Below, piece after piece: positions 1 through 10,545 of a stretch of DNA of 64,000 nucleotides. Position 1 is the stretch's first letter. Every line of letters begins with the position of its first letter. The notes below the pieces were generated by a model, which was given only the letters and a program-made list of their open reading frames with translations, ran no database searches and had not been told where the DNA came from. Origin of the DNA: Atherinomorus stipes (taxonomy: Eukaryota > Chordata > Actinopteri > Atheriniformes > Atherinidae); NCBI GenBank assembly GCA_023101725.1, contig JALJCO010003521.1:121175-185174 (forward strand), in the 5' to 3' direction. Both the position numbers and the translations under genes were made by a program.

Positions 1-714
1 GGACATGTCCTCTGTCCCCCCCCCTCTAACATATGTCCGCGTCCATATAGTCCAGTGTTGTCAAAACTAAACCCTCAGAAATTCTGCTGGAGTCTGAATC
101 TGTTTCCACCTCCAGTTAAAAGTGTTTTGTGTCATCAGTCTTTTCTTTCTCTGCTGTCATGAGAAACCCACACAGAAGATCAGGCTGCCTGCTTTTGTTG
201 TCTACCTGCAGGATGTCCTGCTCATCATTGTTGCTGTGCCCAAACATCATCGTTTATGTTCGGTGGCAGGAGACCTGAGGTGGTGCTTCACACCATCTGG
301 CTCTCAGTGAGGATCAAACTACTTGATTAAAGGACACAATTAACATAGAGCAGGTTTGGCTGAGTCTCCCAGCGGGGATTAATGAATGCACCCAGTCGAT
401 AATGCACACAAACACCAGGGAGCTGAATTGTACTGTCTTAAAGAGGTGAGACAAATGGCAGGTGGAATATTTCATTCGGAGGAGGCTGAGAAGCACTGAC
501 GGTTCAGGTTCAGCACCGTCTGCTTTAACAGCAGAAACTGTCCCGAAGCTCCCTGAGGTGTGAATAAAAGAAGCAGCGACATGCAACACCAGGGGCTCCT
601 CCTTTCTCTGATGACAGATAATCTTTAAATCTGCCTGACAGAGGCTCATCATCAGGTTTCTGGCCTCTGAATCTATTTCCAGGCAATTTTAAACATGTAC
701 TTGTTCATCAATGG
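1..714. other. No recognisable gene or element
   Basis: Open frames here are short and show no family motif on either strand. I see no terminal repeats or tandem structure. It is the left flank of the TTAA-flanked element that starts at 719. Confidence 0.5.
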
Positions 715-1120
715 TTAAAGGAATAGTACACCCACAGAATGATGTGCGTTCATTTTCTACTCGCCCTCATGCTGAGCAAGACTGTGGAGCACTTTTATAA
801 TATCTCAAATGCAGCCGGAGATCGAAGTGGTTTTTGTTCTCGGCCGACGGTCATATAATGGAGTTCACCGGTGCTCAACACAAAAGGTCCATAAAAGTCC
901 ACAAAAACTTGGCAACATTCCTCCATACTGCTCGTCCAATGTAATCCAAGTGTCCTGAGTGGGTAGCGTCCAGAATTTATTTGAAATGACATCATTCAGT
1001 AGATTTTTATAGCTTAAACAGTCGAACATCTAGCTCAAAAATGTTCATTGTGTCAACTTTCAAGTAGTTCCGTGTTCTCTATTAAGACATCAGTAGTGAA
1101 AAACGTAATGTTTGATTTTT

Positions 1121-1164
1121 ATCTTGACAGTTTCGACGATCAGCTGTCGCCTTCATCAGAAGTT
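1121..1164 (-). ncRNA. Hammerhead-ribozyme-like motif (left arm)
   Basis: On the minus strand the order is AACTT, CTGATGA, an extra A, GGCGA, a 7-nt loop, TCGTC, GAAA, CTGTC, AAGAT. CTGATGA and GAAA are the two invariant hammerhead core strands. GGCGA/TCGTC pair as stem II with one G-U wobble. AACTT/AAGAT can form a weak stem I, and GTC fits the cleavage triplet. The extra A after the core and a stem III too short to fold in a monomer make activity doubtful. Confidence 0.5.
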
Positions 1165-1289
1165 GTTGCACTGACAGCACCTGACGTGTCAGCCGGCAGT
1201 TCTTGACAGCCGGCCTGGACAGCACGCCCAGTGACGCCCTGCACGCCCAGTGACAGGTCCACCAAGCCCACACCTAATCACGTCATGGA

Positions 1290-1439
1290 CCCGGGACAGG
1301 GGCAAGAGTCATCGGCACTGAGGAAAACAAGCTCAAACGGTGGATTGAGGAGGCTGTGGAGATCAGGTAGCATGCAGATAGAGCCATGAACAGAGATGAG
1401 GGGGGCTTCAAGCTTTCCCAAGCCTGGGACCCTTTGCTT
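1290..1439 (+). pseudogene. Decayed C-terminal end of a Penelope-like GIY-YIG ORF
   Basis: In one frame this reads ARVIGTEENKLKRWIEEA, then VEIR, a stop codon, and HADRAMNRDEGGFKLSQAWD. Fish Penelope-like elements end their GIY-YIG endonuclease ORF with a basic 'RWI-EA--IR' helix followed by a conserved 'MNRDEG...LS--WD' tail, which I recognise here. The catalytic part of the domain and the RT are not present. The in-frame stop at about 1362-1364 confirms it is dead. Its 3' side runs into the right inverted arm. An assignment to another retroelement class with a similar tail is possible. Confidence 0.55.
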
Positions 1440-1630
1440 CAAAGGAAATAGTACGGCGGGGGAGCAGTACGCTCGGTGGTGGACAGGACTATCGGGCTTG
1501 CCTCCCCATACCATCGAGGTGTGGCGTGGTGGACCCCATGAGTCAGTCAACGCGTCAACGTCACTGGACGTGCCGTCCTGGCCGGCTGTCAAGATCTGCC
1601 GGCTGACACATCAGGCGCTGTCAGAGGAAC

Positions 1631-1674
1631 AACTTCTGATGAAGGCGACAGCTGATCGCTGAAACTGTCAAGGT
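1631..1674 (+). ncRNA. Hammerhead-ribozyme-like motif (right arm)
   Basis: Order: AACTT (1631-1635), CTGATGA (1636-1642), A, GGCGA (1644-1648), loop CAGCTGA, TCGCT (1656-1660), GAAA (1661-1664), CTGTC, AAGGT. The core strands match the hammerhead consensus. Stem II has five pairs including one G-U. The predicted cleavage position is after C1669. It is the inverted partner of the motif at 1121-1164. The stem III region (CTG) is minimal, which in Penelope-like elements is known to favour dimeric folding. Confidence 0.5.
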
Positions 1675-2317
1675 AAAAAATCAAACCTTACGTTTTTCAC
1701 TATTGGTGTCTGAGTAGAGAACATGGAACTACTAGTACTACATCTAGCTGCCGCGAAGCGTGCCCTTGCGAGTTTACAATACTCTAAAAGTAACAGCAGA
1801 TGAGATCACACGTTATCTATTTTTTTCTTTGTTTTAAATCAACAGCCAACCCCTCTTGTGTTTGTCCGCAGCTCGTTCACTCTTAGCACAATGTAAACAG
1901 CAAATTTCTTCTTCTATGCTTAAATTATTGGCAAAGTAGGCGCTGAAGCTGCAGCTTCCGTAGTGTTGTGAACTTGCACAAATGCCAAATGGAAAGTGTT
2001 ATGTACTACTGTTTAGGCTATAAAAATATGCTAAGTGATGTCATTTTGTGTGAAATCTGGACGCTACCCACTCAGGACACTTGGATTACATTGGATGAGC
2101 AGTATGGAGGAAGATTGACAAGTTTTTGTGGACTTCTATGGACCTTTTAGGCTCAGTCGCCGGTGAACTCCATATTATGAAATTTGCGGGGGAAAACGAA
2201 AACCTGTCGGATCTCCGACTGCATTCAAGACATTAAAAAAGTGCCCCACAGTCTTGCTCAGCTTGAGGGTGAGTAGAAATAGAAGGCACATCATTCTGTA
2301 GGTGTACTTTCCTTTAA

Positions 2318-2984
2318 CAAACAGATCAAAATTTCCTAACTCGGCTCAGCACTACAACTGTCCTCTTCATAGAAGTTCACATTCGGATCAACAGGCTGCT
2401 GTGTGTGTTAGATTTATCTTCTGTTTGGCCTGGTGATGCTTTGTGTCATATAGCACACAGCTTGTCACCAGGCCTCTGCAGAGCTGAGTGACATGCACAT
2501 GAGGTATTTTGGATGTGTTGGAGAAGGGATGGATCTAAAACTTGCAGAATTGTTGCTCTCGAGCTACCCCTGGGCTAAAGGTTAGCATTGAGATGGCGAT
2601 ATGGTTTTACCAAAGACTGTAAAAAAAAAAAAAAAAGACTAGTATTCGTTCACGTCTGAAGAGCTGAAGAGTTGATGCTCTTTTATAAGCATCAACTCCC
2701 TTCTTGGCAGTCCCTAGTTGTTCCACTGGAAACAGGAAGGTACAGACCTGATTATCAGATGATTGTGTGTTTTCAGGTGCACAAAGTTAGGCACGTCAGC
2801 TAACGCTAACCTACTAACGCCAGCTGTTAGTCTGCATCATTGAAGTGTCGGTGTTGGGCCAAAATGTGATCATCATCCAAAGACTGATTAAACAGCCACG
2901 GGAGCGGTGTAGAGTGTAGCTGCAGTTTGGAAGCCAGAGGCGTGTCGTTAAGTGGGGGGTGTGGTGTACTGATGTTACTACTGT
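2318..2984. other. No recognisable gene
   Basis: Unique-looking sequence with an A16 run near 2621-2636. Short frames on the minus strand have no family resemblance. Part of the right side may belong to the SINE that follows. Confidence 0.4.
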
Positions 2985-3170
2985 GGCAAGGTACGCAATA
3001 GAGGGCCCGGGTGGGCTTTGAACCCCAGACTCCCGGGTGAAAGTCATGCACGCTGACCATTCAGCCAAAGGGACATCCCTGTGGCCAAGTAGCCAGGGCA
3101 CATGATCAGTCGGAGGCATAGTGACAGGACCATCAACTGCCACACTACCCAACACCACCACCACACCCGT
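2985..3170 (-). mobile_element. tRNA-derived SINE
   Basis: Read on the minus strand, TGGCTGAATGGTCAGCG (3051-3067) resembles a tRNA A box and GGTTCAAAGCC (3014-3024) a B box, at normal pol III promoter spacing. The body shares phrases such as AGTAGCCAGGGCA and ATGATCAGTC with the region at 50912-51040, showing an interspersed family. It lacks acceptor-stem pairing expected of a real tRNA gene. Confidence 0.55.
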
Positions 3171-3284
3171 GAGAGCACGCTAAAATCTAACCCTGGCCCA
3201 TAACCTTTTCCCTAACCACCACCCACCCACTACACAACACAACACGCAGCTATTTAATCAGTTTTTGGCAGACGATCACCAACA

Positions 3285-3735
3285 ATCAATCACTTTATTT
3301 ATCCCCAAAGGGGCAATTAAAAGGCACATAGAGTAGCAATAAGCAAAACAGAATAAAATAAATAAATAGCAGAACAACTCAGCACACACAATAAGAATCC
3401 AAACAATCAGTGCCTGAGATGAGTGCACATTAATGCTTGGAGGTACAGTATACTAAGCCCTATGGACTGAGGCGAGGGACAGAGTTCAAGGGCTGGATGG
3501 AGCTGGGCACAAAGGGGGCTTTCCTTCTCTGTGTTTTACAACAGACACAGCGCAGTCTCCACCCTGATCACAACCACTCAAAAACAGATTGAAGGACATG
3601 GGACGGGTCTCGTAGGATCTTGATGGCTAGTCTGGTGGACATTTGGTCACAGAGGGCAGGCAGCGGTCTAACCGGCTGTCCTCTTAGAGCACACACGAGT
3701 TAGTCTTAGGAGCTGTCATCGGTCCTGAACACTGA
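3285..3735 (-). mobile_element. LINE 3' untranslated end
   Basis: The minus strand ends in a typical fish LINE tail, TTTGGGGATAAATAAAGTG followed by TGATTGATTG repeats. The body has no open frame. It is the 3'-terminal fragment of a 5'-truncated non-LTR retrotransposon; the clade cannot be set without its RT. Confidence 0.5.
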
Positions 3736-3749
3736 CAGTGGAACCAACA

Positions 3750-5330
3750 GACACAGGAACAGGTACGGATAAATGCCTGGTAAAACACCATCAGGATTTT
3801 GGGAGGAAACATGCTACAAACAAACGTCCTACCTTGTTTTATTATAAAGTTCAGCCCTTCATCCTGGTGAATCGAGCCAGTTCAACTGGCCCGGAAGTGG
3901 AAATCCACAAACTCGACAAGTTCAAGAAACCGAAACACGAAGCATGATAATCCCCCATTGTGTTTATCCTCAGTGACACAGTTCACACCAGGACTTGGAG
4001 TGGATTTTTTTTAACAGGTAACTTGCAGAGATAAATGCTATTAAAGTAGCAAAAAGACTAAATGTTTTACCACTGGTTAGAGCAGGTGAAGGAGGGTCTA
4101 ACATTACCTGCTCTGATTGGTTTAACGGACCAATTCCCCTCTTGTTATGGATCACCTAAATCCATTCAGGCGCAGGATTTATTTTCCCATGATGACTGTT
4201 GGTGTAAACAAGGTCCTGCTTATTGTACACTTACTGCACGTCACACATTTCATTTTAATGGTTTTAAGAAATGTCATGACTTCTGCCAAGAAAACGAGTC
4301 CTTCAAGCAAACAGAAATTTTAAATTTCAGGTGTTGCCTAGCAACATGTTAGACAGAAATGAGTTTCCATGAATATCTGTTACGATAAATGAATGGATAC
4401 TTGGGGAATCAAATGAATCAGAAGCCTAAAGCAGCAATTATGAGATGAAATATTTAATATTTCCTGGGAACATTTTACAGTTTAAAATAAGACAAACAAG
4501 AAAACATGTGGTGTGACTGAAACACACAACGCACTGGAGAAACAGAGTAAAGTGGAGATATTTGCTGTGAAATGTAGTGAAAAGAAAAAGTATCCATAAC
4601 TAAATCTTTGGGAAAGTACAAATAGATGAAAATCATACTTAAGTAAAATAACAAAGTACTTGTACTTCCTTACATTCAGCTACAGGATTTTAAGTTCCAC
4701 AACATGTGTGATAATTACCAGCTGAGCATTTTCATGGTTTAACGTAATAATGGAGTATTTTCTAGTGTCGTGAACATGGTGACTGTGTCTCAACCTGTTT
4801 TACAGACATGGAGGTTGTGAAAAGTTTCCTTTTTTTCTTTTTTTTTTAATCTGATCTGTTTTTGTACAGATATGGAGATTTAAGGCTTGTTGCCCAGATA
4901 TTGCATCACCAGAGAGAAGTTTGTTTTGCTTTTATTTATCATTGCATGCTAAAGATATTATTCTCCCAAATAAATCAGTGTTTGAGGTCTGTGGAAGCAG
5001 CAAATATGAGCCAGAATGAGATTTACTATCAACCATGAAAATAGCAACAGATTTCCAGATTAGGTCACAAAACTTGCCTGTGAGCTGCTCAACATCCACT
5101 TAGCTTCTCTAAGATAAGAAATTATTTATCAATGAAAAGTCAACTTTAAAGATGCTGTTGATGGGTGGGGGTGCAGTGTCCAGATTCGAACACTTAACAA
5201 GACAGATTCTGACCCAGTTCAACGGCTTCACAACCGGTGGCGGGCATATACCTGTACAGTACATCCAAATATTGATAATACTGGTACCAATTTTAGTACC
5301 AATGTTATCAATGTGACAACATTGATAATT
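3750..5330. other. No recognisable gene
   Basis: AT-rich sequence. The longest frame (96 aa at 4062-4352, plus strand) has no family motif. A T-run lies near 4830-4848. A short inverted pair of ATTGATAATACTGGTACC-type sequence lies at about 5267-5310, of unknown origin. Confidence 0.4.
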
Positions 5331-5334
5331 TAGG

Positions 5335-6038
5335 GGCAAAGGGGCAAACTCCGCTGGAGAACAGTGAGCCCACTTCCGTGTTGCACAAAAATTATAATTC
5401 TTTCTTGATCCGCTAGAGGCTCCAAAACAGAGCAAATCCCCATAGACTCCCATGTTAAAAAGGCCAACTTCGCAGCAGAAATAAACACGTTTACAGCCTG
5501 GTTCCAAAAATCATTTTAGGTTTAATAGGTCAAGTTTACCTTCATGTCACCTGTGAGGGGTGTGAATTTTTTTATAACTCATCCGTCTAGATGCTGTTTA
5601 ATCTTGAAATTACACATAATTAAGGGCGTGTCCTTTTGATTGACAGGCAGCAGACTGCAAGCCGGCCTGACGACCGGTGGCTAGCTATTACCTCCTTGTT
5701 TGCTCTCGTAAGGTCTCAGTCTGCAGCAAAGTAACAAAATGGTGGTTTTTAGCAGTTAACAGCAAGTCCAAACATGTCTTGCCTTTATCCCGCCACTTGG
5801 GAGGCTAATCTTTGTTAGCTCCTGTTAGTTTTAAAGTTAGCTCGGTTAGCGTTTAGCCCAAAGTATGTTAGCTGTCAATCATTTGCCCTGCAGCCGCACT
5901 GTGCCCGTTTCAGTATTTTCCAGGAGTGACGACACACGCAACACGGCAAGATAGCGATGGTGGGACACACCCACCTGGCTTCACTTTGCTCTATTCAGAT
6001 GTAACTGGAAACTACGTCCATCTCTATGAACAGTCTAT
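5335..6038. mobile_element. Common fish interspersed repeat, unclassified
   Basis: The phrases CCATAGACTCCCATGTTAAA, GCAGAAATAAACACGTTTAC and AGGGCGTGTCC near TTGATTGACAGG are ones I recognise as a very abundant teleost interspersed repeat. It ends near ACTACGTCCATCTCTATGAA and CAGTCTATG. No coding capacity is visible and I could not define TSDs, so its class stays open. Confidence 0.4.
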
Positions 6039-6040
6039 GT

Positions 6041-7024
6041 GGCACACCAACATTCATCATCCACATTTTCGAGCCGTCGCTGTCCAGAGGCGTCCCGGGG
6101 CTCAGAAACGACAGTATGTTAGATTCCCATCCAGGACGCAACTTTGACGTTGCAGCTGACTATTGGTTGCAGCACCGCGTCACCTATTAGCAAACGGATA
6201 TGAATCTGATTTGAACACTGCGCATCATGTCAGATTCGGTAAAGAAACACAAGGAAACATTACCGAAGGAAAAGAGGAAAAGAAAGAGAAGAAGGGACAG
6301 AACAAGAGTCAAGCTAACCCCGGCTTTACACCTGGTCCGTGACATGAGCGCAGCGGCTTTGCTGCGACTTCCTCAGCGCGAGCATTTACACCGTTCACTG
6401 TGCGGCCGCGCAGTGCACCCAGTGCACCAGCTGTTGTTAGATACGTGACATCACGGAATTACGAGGGGACTGCTAGATCGCCTGTGATTCTCATCCAAAT
6501 GGTTCATTTTGTCCACATGTTCATGCGTCATGGTTTCTTATTTCACTGTAATCTTGTGGAGACGGAGATGCTGTCACGTTCAGGTAGTTCAGCAGTTTAA
6601 AAGCTGCACAGTGGCTTTTGTTTAGGAAGTTACTGGATATTTTACACTGAACCTGTGTCTGACTTCCTGTCTGGTTCGATCTGAACTACTGATATTGACA
6701 CGGTGTCGGTGCGTGGAGCGTCAAAAATAGAGCTGGTGCGTATCTGTAGCGCAGCGGCGCAACATGCCGAAGCGATGACGGACCGCTCACGCGCCGCGGC
6801 GTGATCAATATATTTCAAACCATTGATTACATGGGCGCGATCCGGTGCGCATGGCGCACCACTGCGCTGCGCTCACGTCACGGACCAGGTGTAAAGCCGG
6901 GGTAAGACTGTCTTTTACTGGCTGGAGTGAATCACAGTACAGGTACGATGCAGATGGATGCTAGTTTAGCTGTACTGCTAAAAAGCAAAGAAAACTGCTA
7001 AAAGTTACATTGTAGGTCTTTAAA
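6041..7024 (+). repeat. Repeat A, copy 1 (split by a Harbinger MITE)
   Basis: The outer parts, 6041-6317 and 6903-7024, match 24210-24491 and 24958-25082, and in part 47729-47998 inverted. Shared phrases include TTGGTTGCAGCACCG, AGCAAACGGATATGAA, AAACATTACC and CTGGAGTGAATCACAGTACA. A short frame starting MSDSVKKHKETLP is shared between copies 1 and 2, with changes, and may be a relic of a coding exon. I do not recognise the family. It is interrupted at a TAA by the MITE at 6318-6902. Confidence 0.6.
6318..6902. mobile_element. PIF/Harbinger MITE with perfect 26-bp TIRs
   Basis: Both ends carry a perfect 26-bp inverted repeat beginning CCCCGGCTTTACACCTGG. The 3-bp duplication is TAA (6315-6317 and 6903-6905). 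A TWA target and 3-bp TSD are diagnostic of PIF/Harbinger. The 585-bp interior is GC-rich near the ends (GCGCAGC and GCGC-type repeats) and has no transposase. Confidence 0.85.
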
Positions 7025-7105
7025 GGGCTCCTCAGCCCCTTAATTTAATAATTCATATACCAACAAAGATTCCTTGCTTGGCATCTCTTCCGTGTCCACC
7101 TACAG

Positions 7106-7324
7106 TACAGCAGTGTTTCCCAATGCTGGTCCTCAGGGCCCCCCGCCCTGCTGGTTTTCAAGATATTCCTATTTCAACACACCTGACTCAGATGAAAGGC
7201 TTGTTAACCGGCTTGCAAAGAGCTTGTTGAGAAGTTGAATTGATCTGAATCAGGTGTGGTGGAATTGGAAACCTGGAATACATTCAGGGCAGGGGTCCCT
7301 GAGGACCAGGATTGGGAAACCCTG
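7106..7324. mobile_element. hAT-type MITE
   Basis: The left end CAGTGTTTCCCAATGCTGG (from 7111) is inverted at the right end, which read inverted begins CAGGGTTTCCCAATCCTGG (ending 7324). The 8-bp ACCTACAG occurs at 7098-7105 and 7325-7332; five extra bases (TACAG, 7106-7110) separate the left copy from the TIR. The body is homologous to 17851-18063. Non-coding. Confidence 0.75.
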
Positions 7325-8095
7325 ACCTACAGAGTTAGTCGTACCTGGCAACCAGTACAATGGAAGGTTGGAGCGACAGTGTGCGAGTGGGAATGCGACA
7401 CCTACTGGTGGGAAGGAGTTAAACTTGTAGCTATTCCTAAGCTCTTGATCAGCCAATCAACTTCCTGTCAGTTTAACTCATCATCAACTCTCCAGCTTCT
7501 GTAAGAAGATTATTCTCTCTCTTTTCCGCTTTTCTGAAATATCATTACGTTTATTTATAAATTAGTCCAAAAATGACCATTTCCACCATCTGTCTGCTTG
7601 GTGAGAGGACTGTGAGGAAGCATGTGTGTGTGAGGGGGATGATAAACTAAATAAAGCCTGTTTCAGTCTTTGTAGTCTCGTCCTCGCCCCTTTCACCTCC
7701 CTGTCTCTCTGAGGGCCAACAGAGACATCGTGGGCTCCGGTGATACCGACAAGCTCTTTTCTGTGCTGCTGTTGTTCTTTTCTCCTCCCTGGAGCCGTCT
7801 TTGAGATAAAATCCTTTCTTTCATTCAGTGCTTCCCACTTGCTGTCCTCCTCTTTTGTCTGGGATGATAATAACACCTCCTGTTTATCTCACTTCTCAAC
7901 ATATAAACGGTCATCCATATTAAACGTGCACTCCACAAGGCATTGGCTTTGAATTTAGCTGGAATGTTTTCAGCATTCAGGTGGTTCATTCAGTCAGCGT
8001 TACGACCACTAAACTAAAAGATATGTAAAAAAAAACAAAGAAAAGATGCACAAATTTCTGCATTTACTTCCCTTCCAGAAAAAAAAAAATAAATA
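7325..8095. other. No recognisable gene
   Basis: Frames on both strands are short and lack motifs. Short A-runs lie near 8028 and 8080. Nothing else is seen. Confidence 0.4.
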
Positions 8096-8646
8096 TCTCA
8101 CAGAAACCCAACTCCATGTGAATCATGTGATTCACTTGTGAGAAGCACATAAGATATAAATGCCCCCCCGGTGATTTATATGTGAATTACATATTATTTA
8201 CATGCAAGTCACATGTAAATGATGTGTAATTCACATGTGAAAAATGTTTAACCCTCATGCGAATCTCACATGTGAACCACATTAGAATCACGTGATTCAC
8301 ATGTAAGAAGCAAAATTCTATACGTATGCACGTGCATCACGTGAACCACATGTAAACCAAATGTGAATCACATGTGCATCACATAAAACCCACGTGATCC
8401 ACACATGAACCACATGATAACTAAAGTGAATGACGTGCTTCACAAAACTCCCATGCGATTCACATGTGACGCACATGTGGACCGCATGTGATATACACAT
8501 TCCTCACATGTGGATCACACTAAAATGTTCCAAAAGTACACATTGGCACATGCTGAACATGTGCATGAACGTGTGATTCATGTGTAGTTCACATGTGAAC
8601 CATATGTTCATTCACATGTGGAGCACATGTGGTTTTTCTGTAAGGG
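8096..8646. mobile_element. CACATGTG-rich palindromic non-autonomous element
   Basis: The segment is built of degenerate units alternating CACATGTG and TCACATGTGA-like palindromes with GATTCACATGTG phrases. The left end CTCACAGAAACCC is mirrored by TTTTTCTGTAAGG at the right, so it may be a DNA element with sub-terminal repeats. No TSD is evident. Peptides rich in His, Val and Cys in its frames are products of the repeat, not genes. Confidence 0.5.
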
Positions 8647-8704
8647 TGCAATTTTATGCAGTATCAGTTTTGTGCAGCTTCCACAATAATAATTTATATT
8701 TTGC

Positions 8705-9251
8705 AGGGATGTTCGATATCGGCTTTTTTGTTTTCCGATATCCAATATACCAATATTGTCCAACTCTTAATTTCAATATCAACCAATACCAATCTATGCA
8801 GACAACTGTGTGAACTATATTCTAGAGCAAAGATCCCAAAATATCCTTAACTCAGACAGAGGAGTTCATTTTGGACATCTGACTGCCAGATATCAGATAC
8901 TAGCAGGTCTTAGCCAACATATGACTAATTCTACTGTTTCTGACAACTTGGTAACTTAAACACCTTAAAACCAGACATATTATAAGCAGCTTCAAAGTAA
9001 GTCAGTCTGTAGCAGCAGCAGCTGCACCGTAGTAACATGATTCTGAAAGGAATGCTGGGATATGAAGTCTACATCCTAGACCGCTGCTGATGGAACAAGA
9101 TTTACTACCAAAATCTGTGTCCATTACAAAATCTTGCAAGAATTTGGTAGTATTGGTACAATAAAAACCAATACTGATATTTTTTGGTATCACGTTAGAA
9201 TATGGATATTGGCCAATAATATTGGTAGGCCGACAAAATCGGACACCTCTA
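8705..9251. mobile_element. hAT-like non-autonomous element
   Basis: The left end AGGGATGTTCGATATCGGC is mirrored by the right end, whose inverse begins TAGAGGTGTCCGATTTTGTC. Interior phrases (CCAATACTGATATT, ATTGGCCAATAATATTGG) are typical of fish hAT elements whose ends spell CGATA...CGGCC. The 8-bp TSD is not clear, so borders are approximate. Confidence 0.55.
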
Positions 9252-10399
9252 ATGTGTTGTTATGAAAGGAAAAAAGGAAATGATGGTGTTTTGACCATGA
9301 ATCTCCTTTTGGTCTAGTCTATGAAAGGCTGAAACAAAATATCTCACGTACAGCTTCCTCTTGTTGTCCATGAGTTCAACCACTTGAAAACACAAACATA
9401 AAACTGTAATTTTCCTCTGTCTCTCTCTCCTGTGATTCAATTTTATGAGTTATGAGTTCTCAACAAACCCTCACGCTTAATTCTGTTAGCGTGGTGCGTG
9501 TGTGTTCTGCTGATTATTTGTGATTGATCTGTCAGCAGACACATATGAAAGAAAACAATTTGCGTGAGTGAGCTGCAGCATGTATGATTTTATGTGCAGC
9601 AGTGAATAATAGCTGTTGCATATTGCTCTAGACCTATGCAGTATGTTGGCAGTAAACCAACTGCTCCCACCATAGGCTCACATTCATATTAATAAACTCA
9701 GAGATGAACAGTATCTGTGCACGCAGCATCGGTCTGTGACAGCATGTTGAAATTAGGGGGGAAATAGTTCTGTGTAGCTGTAATGAATTTCTGTGTTGCT
9801 GTTTGCAGTTTGCTGAAAAATGAAGATAGTGTTGCTTCCATTAATTGCCTGTGGTGCGACTCTGTTGGTGATGGTGCTGCAGCAAACAGCTACATGGGTG
9901 GATTTTGTCACTGCCACAGCTGCTGTCGAACATGGACAGTTCATCATGAAACCCCACGTTCCCTCTTTGGTACTTACCCCTTCATCACCACCTGTCTGCC
10001 ATCAAGTTAATAAACAAGTTAAATAAGGACAAAACCAAACTTTCTCCAGTCTGAAGACCAGAAGAGAAACATTACTCTGCAACTCTGATGTTACGTCTGG
10101 TTTCGTAACCACAATGTTATATGATTGACTTAAAGGGACATTTCTATCAGTATCGTGGGGAGGTTTAGGTTAGGGAGGAAATGTTGCCCCTTCCTTCAGT
10201 TTGGTTTGCTTTCACACCGCACAGGTTAAATATGGAACATTTTTGTTAAAAGCTATATTCAAAGAAAATAACACCTTCACGTGTTTAGAGGGGTGCAGAA
10301 TGAAAGTACAACACTCCAACTACCAAGCTGCCTCAAAAATTTGGCTCTCTTATCAATAGCTCAGTCAGGCTTTTCTCACCTATGTGGAATCATTGGCAT
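9252..10399. other. No recognisable gene
   Basis: Several short frames (about 60-80 aa) have no recognisable motif. No repeats with clear ends. Confidence 0.4.
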
Positions 10400-10545
10400 T
10401 TTAGTCTTCGTGTAAATAATGTGTGACATTATAAATTAGGCATGTATCTGTTTCTGTTTTTTACTTTATCTTATTGTTTTTGTTTTGTTTTGTGCTAAGG
10501 ATCATTTGTGTCCGTTAATAAAGGTTTGATTGATTGATTGAATAA
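10400..10545 (+). mobile_element. Possible LINE 3' tail
   Basis: A T-rich stretch ends in GTTAATAAAGGTTTGATTGATTGATTG. This is the kind of AATAAA-plus-tetranucleotide tail left by fish non-LTR retrotransposons. No RT sequence lies upstream. Confidence 0.3.

Larger units (their letters stand above)
1062..1740 (+). mobile_element. Penelope-like retroelement remnant with inverted terminal arms
   Basis: About 1062-1210 is the reverse complement, with few mismatches, of about 1585-1740. Between the arms lies a plus-strand stretch encoding a decayed end of a GIY-YIG-type ORF (1290-1439). Each arm carries a hammerhead-like motif. Penelope-like elements are known to have pseudo-LTRs in direct or inverted order and hammerhead ribozymes in them, and the arrangement fits. 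The reverse transcriptase is absent, so this is a 5'-truncated copy. The family call rests on the C-terminal protein motif and the ribozyme-like motif, not on a search. Confidence 0.6.
719..2313. mobile_element. Palindromic TTAA-flanked non-autonomous DNA element (piggyBac-type MITE)
   Basis: The element is flanked by TTAA at 715-718 and 2314-2317. It begins AGGAATAGTACACCCAC and its far end, read inverted, begins AGGAAAGTACACCTAC. Long imperfect inverted arms follow: about 719-1000 matches the reverse complement of about 2030-2313. TTAA duplication and this end type are typical of piggyBac-related MITEs in fish. It has no transposase. A Penelope-like remnant occupies its centre (1062-1740). 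The right half holds about 250 bp (1740-1990) without a left counterpart. Confidence 0.75.

Noticed and set aside
2985..3070. Functional tRNA gene on the minus strand
   Set aside because: A and B boxes are present but acceptor stem pairing is lacking, and a second copy with the same tail shows it is a SINE.
8096..8646. CRISPR-like regular spacing of CACATGTG units
   Set aside because: Units are degenerate palindromes without unique spacers, and the context is a fish genome.
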